This document shows positions 63,601-64,000 of a stretch of DNA of 64,000 bases, one piece after another. The DNA is from Nymphalis io. Lineage: Eukaryota; Arthropoda; Insecta; Lepidoptera; Nymphalidae. Location: contig NC_065905.1 in assembly GCF_905147045.1 (NCBI RefSeq), forward strand, positions 10,912,001 through 10,976,000, in the 5' to 3' direction. The translations under genes were made by a program, and so were the position numbers. Positions within the stretch are counted from its first letter, which is position 1. Every line of letters starts with the position of its first letter. The notes beneath the pieces were generated by a model. The model saw only the letters and a program-made list of their open reading frames with translations, made no database searches and was not told the DNA's origin.

Positions 63601-63604
63601 CCCG
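54547..63604 (-). CDS. Myo18: Myosin XVIII (Myo18) heavy chain, partial motor domain, ten exons
   Basis: Unconventional class XVIII myosin heavy chain (Drosophila Mhcl family), an actin-associated scaffold motor of the cytoskeleton. Exons in reading order on the minus strand: 63604-63388, 63317-63188, 62817-62721, 62540-62417, 62236-62089, 58214-58114, 57848-57748, 57008-56839, 56705-56620, 54685-54547. They total 1,313 nt (about 437 residues) and every junction keeps frame (phases 2,0,1,2,0,2,1,0,2). Family landmarks in order: LYGEAFAIVGGLVDR before switch II, LLLLDSPGADNP (switch II), NYLQ-ERLQAVFHEAM, RGLLW-LLDEEAMYPG, GTNPVLYDVTGWV, LRRAASVRR (loop 2), VPLLRSQ-FRGFQLLD, YKQGFPEHMPLSEF, and LDLDVTSYRLGLTQ (converter). 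Members of this class are known to have little or no ATPase activity. Both ends are incomplete: the first exon starts mid-motor, and no neck or coiled-coil exon follows 54547. Exons are very GC-rich at third codon positions, unlike the introns. The class assignment is firm; exact ends of the first exon are less so. Confidence 0.93.
55249..56543 (-). mobile_element. Mariner (Tc1/mariner superfamily) transposon, full length
   Basis: 1,295 bp between TA dinucleotides at 55247-55248 and 56544-56545. The terminal inverted repeats share AGGCATGCCTTTTAAGTT and differ at single positions on either side. The transposase runs on the minus strand. The element lies in the Myo18 intron between exons i and j. 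Length, TA target and terminal repeats are typical of mariner. Confidence 0.94.
55455..56371 (-). pseudogene. Mariner transposase, inactivated
   Basis: The frame starts MNLSKENVRAIIFYNFRRGL near 56371 and is cut by in-frame stops after SNEAQ and after WYLEF. It then continues through SREGRPKSALTKDNIIAVRQ, VTYREIEVLLGISGTTIQKI and INGDESWI (first catalytic Asp). Downstream pieces in two shifted frames hold LHHENASSHS, HPPSSPHLSPNDFF and KIKKSPRGQRF. Between the second and third catalytic positions there are 34 residues, which is the mariner D34D spacing. The second Asp of the usual HDN is Glu here. A frame change lies near 55,880. The element cannot make an active transposase; ends could still be mobilised in trans. 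Confidence 0.9.
56620..56705 (-). CDS. Myo18: Myo18 exon i: FRGFQLLD ... GFPEHMPLSEF
   Basis: 86 nt, 28 codons+2. It encodes FRGFQLLDSARLYKQGFPEH and then MPLSEFAR. The acceptor is TTTTCAG|TTC and the donor AGAAG|GTAACA. RxFxLLD-R-GFP-H--F-EF is the highly conserved SH1-converter junction of myosins (usually RxGFPxRxxxxEF). The intron that follows contains the mariner. Confidence 0.95.
56839..57008 (-). CDS. Myo18: Myo18 exon h: motor core to VPLLRSQ
   Basis: 170 nt, 2+56 codons. It encodes TAGMKRRSTALQAKFVSDGL, VDTLRRCGAGGVSFVCCVLA and GAPDADDVNVPLLRSQ. The acceptor is AAACCAG|GC and the donor TCGCAG|GTACGT. It corresponds to the myosin segment just before the SH helices; the usual reactive SH cysteine context is altered, as in other class XVIII proteins. 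Confidence 0.95.
57748..57848 (-). CDS. Myo18: Myo18 exon g: loop 2, Gly/Ala-rich
   Basis: 101 nt, 1+33 codons+1. It encodes EQLWRAAAARGAGAGAGDAT and then LRRAASVRRPLAA. The LRRAASVRR block is typical of class XVIII motors at the end of loop 2. The Ala/Gly run before it is low-complexity. The acceptor is CCCGCAG|C and the donor GCGG|GTACGT. The opposite strand has spurious open frames because of the GC content. Confidence 0.92.
58114..58214 (-). CDS. Myo18: Myo18 exon f: GTNPVLYDVTGW segment
   Basis: 101 nt, phase 0 in and phase 2 out. It encodes GTNPVLYDVTGWVKASRENP and then ATKKAQTLLQESQ. The acceptor is CTTGCAG|GGG and the donor CAAAA|GTATGT. This matches the conserved VxYxVxGW...NP...LLQxSQ block of the lower 50 kDa domain near the actin interface. 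Confidence 0.95.
58423..60473 (-). pseudogene. RTE reverse transcriptase and C-terminal domain, frameshifted
   Basis: The N-terminal part (60473-59670) holds KNNKAPGDDGI and VVLFFKKGDK, typical of the RT fingers. It then breaks at a stop after KTTDQSPS. A middle piece near 59,510-59,600 in another frame holds STVDHIHTVRQIVQKTEEYN. The main part (from 59508 downward) holds DYEKAFDS (motif A), RRGVRQGDVISPKL (motif B) and FADDIVI (motif C with the catalytic Asp pair). The C-terminal region has WAGHVCRR and NWMRKAEDRELWRTLGEAYV. The C-terminal frame has no stop inside the element and runs into flanking intron. Frame breaks make the copy non-functional. Confidence 0.9.
60470..61696 (-). pseudogene. 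RTE endonuclease domain with fourfold internal duplication
   Basis: Open frame of 408 codons encoding the apurinic/apyrimidinic-type endonuclease that nicks target DNA for target-primed reverse transcription. Visible motifs in order: MATYNGCSM, LGLSEVRRQG (catalytic Glu), VQVYAPTS, EDFNAKVG (catalytic Asp/Asn; usually GDFNA) and RSDHRLV (catalytic SDH). A 35-residue block beginning EVEAIYEDIAKAL and containing EDFNAKVG is present four times in tandem, which lengthens the domain by 105 residues. The frame ends at 60470 with a stop; the reverse transcriptase region continues in another frame, so the single protein is interrupted. Confidence 0.88.
60776..61195 (-). repeat. Four tandem copies of a 105 bp unit inside the LINE
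   Basis: Units start at 60776, 60881, 60986 and 61091 on the plus strand. By eye they are identical. The length is a multiple of three, so the reading frame stays open through all four. The opposite strand is also open, which produces spurious antisense frames. Confidence 0.97.
62089..62236 (-). CDS. Myo18: Myo18 exon e: LLDEEAMYPG relay region
   Basis: 148 nt, 1+49 codons. It encodes LLDEEAMYPGSSDDTFLERV, then LAHYGAPHHTHYLIKKAPHN and RQFILQHLQ. The acceptor is CCCGAAG|G and the donor TTACAG|GTAGCC. The next exon begins GTNPVLYDVTGW, as expected for the myosin 50 kDa domain (Y-V-GW motif). The intron downstream carries the RTE element. Confidence 0.94.
62417..62540 (-). CDS. Myo18: Myo18 exon d: class-specific linker ending RGLLW
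   Basis: 124 nt, 2+40 codons+2. It encodes WLSETVNPGPMVDLLDKSPQ, then NTIVRSSQADLRDCDRRGLL, and the split codon TG|G gives W. The acceptor is TTCACAG|AC and the donor CTATG|GTAGTA. The RGLLWLLDEEA junction with the next exon is characteristic of myosin XVIII. The exon has more ordinary GC content than its neighbours. Confidence 0.92.
62721..62817 (-). CDS. Myo18: Myo18 exon c: ERLQAVFHEAM segment
   Basis: 97 nt, phase 0 in and phase 1 out. It encodes ERLQAVFHEAMLVAPRERYA followed by QEGITLDDGSEE. The acceptor is CTCTAAAG|GAG and the donor GAAGAAG|GTAACA. This is the myosin segment after switch II, equivalent to the 'ERLQ..FHE' helix conserved across myosins. Confidence 0.93.
63188..63317 (-). 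CDS. Myo18: Myo18 exon b: switch II, followed by a GC splice donor
   Basis: 130 nt. It encodes SLATSARVSASLLLLDSPGA and then DNPMCAGQQSGAPLSKLLSN-YLQ. DSPGADNP sits where conventional myosins have the DISGFE switch II; class XVIII proteins are divergent here. The acceptor is CCCGCAG|G. The only phase-0 end that joins the next exon (GAG CGT CTC, ERLQ) is CTGCAG|GCGAGT, a GC donor. GT sites close by give the wrong phase. Confidence 0.9.
63388..63604 (-). CDS. Myo18: Myo18 exon a (first in window): upper motor before switch II
   Basis: 217 nt with 2+71 codons+2. It encodes RAARVLGAGADELARAAL, then a low-complexity Ala/Pro/Asp stretch, then ALDAFVAGLYGEAFAIVGG leading to LVDR. This matches the myosin XVIII segment ahead of switch II. 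The donor is ACAG|GTACGT. The acceptor chosen at 63604 (GTCGCAG|CG) has a weak pyrimidine tract, so the 5' boundary is provisional. The Ala-Pro-Asp stretch comes from a 9 bp coding repeat and probably sits in a surface loop. Confidence 0.82.
63471..63510 (-). repeat. Myo18: 9 bp coding minisatellite in Myo18 exon a
   Basis: Repeats of GCGCCCGAC (Ala-Pro-Asp), about four units with one Gly variant, in frame. Confidence 0.85.
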
Positions 63605-63897
63605 CTGCGACCATTGTTTTGTAGAGACATCGATTCGTTCAACGCCCGGCACGAATACATTATTTACACGAATATTTTGAATTCTTTGTTGTTCTATTTT
63701 GAAATCGGAGACGAATACCGAGCACGCAAACTCGACGATCGACAGCTGGAGCGATTGCTGTGAGCTTAGCGGCGGCTGGGAAACGAACGTGCAATTTCTA
63801 AAGCTAATTTTAAATAGTGAGATAAATATGAGCTGCATTATTATATTAATTGTGTGAATGTTATTTATAATATTTGTAATTTAAATAGGGGATGTTT

Positions 63898-63898
<1 letters not shown>

Positions 63899-63955
<57 letters not shown>
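63899..63955. repeat. (TA)n microsatellite
   Basis: 57 bp of TA in the intron ahead of Myo18 exon a. Confidence 0.96.
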
Positions 63956-63962
<7 letters not shown>

Positions 63963-64000
63963 CTTTCTATAGAATTGTTTCTACTAGAGGGAGGACTGAT

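Noticed and set aside
63158..63838. Long overlapping open frames of up to 226 codons on both strands at the right end
   Set aside because: They are Arg/Ala-rich shadows of the GC-rich Myo18 exons a and b in other frames and run across splice sites.

Overview
The window looks like insect nuclear DNA, almost certainly from a butterfly or moth (Lepidoptera). It is AT-rich and intron-like, and it is packed with short interspersed elements that have degenerate tRNA-like heads of the kind common in butterflies. It also carries RTE-type LINEs and a mariner transposon. The one clear gene has small GC-rich exons separated by AT-rich introns. There is no bacterial-style gene organisation, and I could not identify the species.

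Right end (54,547-63,604, minus strand): ten consecutive coding exons, read from high to low coordinates, encode about 437 residues of the motor domain of a class XVIII unconventional myosin (Myo18, the family of Drosophila Mhcl). The stretch runs from just before switch II to the converter. All nine splice junctions agree in reading phase, and one intron has a GC donor. The gene is open at both ends: exons before 63,604 lie off the window, and the neck and coiled-coil tail exons were not found to the left of 54,547. Two introns hold well-bounded transposons in the same orientation as the gene. One is a 3.44 kb RTE-type LINE (58,423-61,866) with a 10 bp target-site duplication. The other is a 1.295 kb mariner (55,249-56,543) flanked by TA. 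Both have broken reading frames. The LINE carries a striking fourfold 105 bp tandem duplication inside its endonuclease domain.

Left 54.5 kb: I see no confident protein-coding gene here. It holds many copies of four short repeat families: SINE-A, about 300 bp with a tRNA-like head; SINE-B, about 290 bp with an A-rich tail; SINE-C and SINE-D, both with tRNA-like heads. It also holds Helitron-like fragments ending in CTAG, LINE 3' ends, nested insertions and (TA)n microsatellites. A few GC-rich islands stand out from this background: 5.1 kb, 40.0-40.6 kb, 45.9 kb and 53.3 kb. The best of these, 39,958-40,056 on the minus strand, could be a short secretory coding exon. If the Myo18 tail lies off the left edge, this whole stretch is a single intron of more than 54 kb; that is an inference.

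Family names SINE-A to SINE-D are labels used only in this annotation. Boundaries of degenerate repeat copies are approximate unless a target-site duplication is given.
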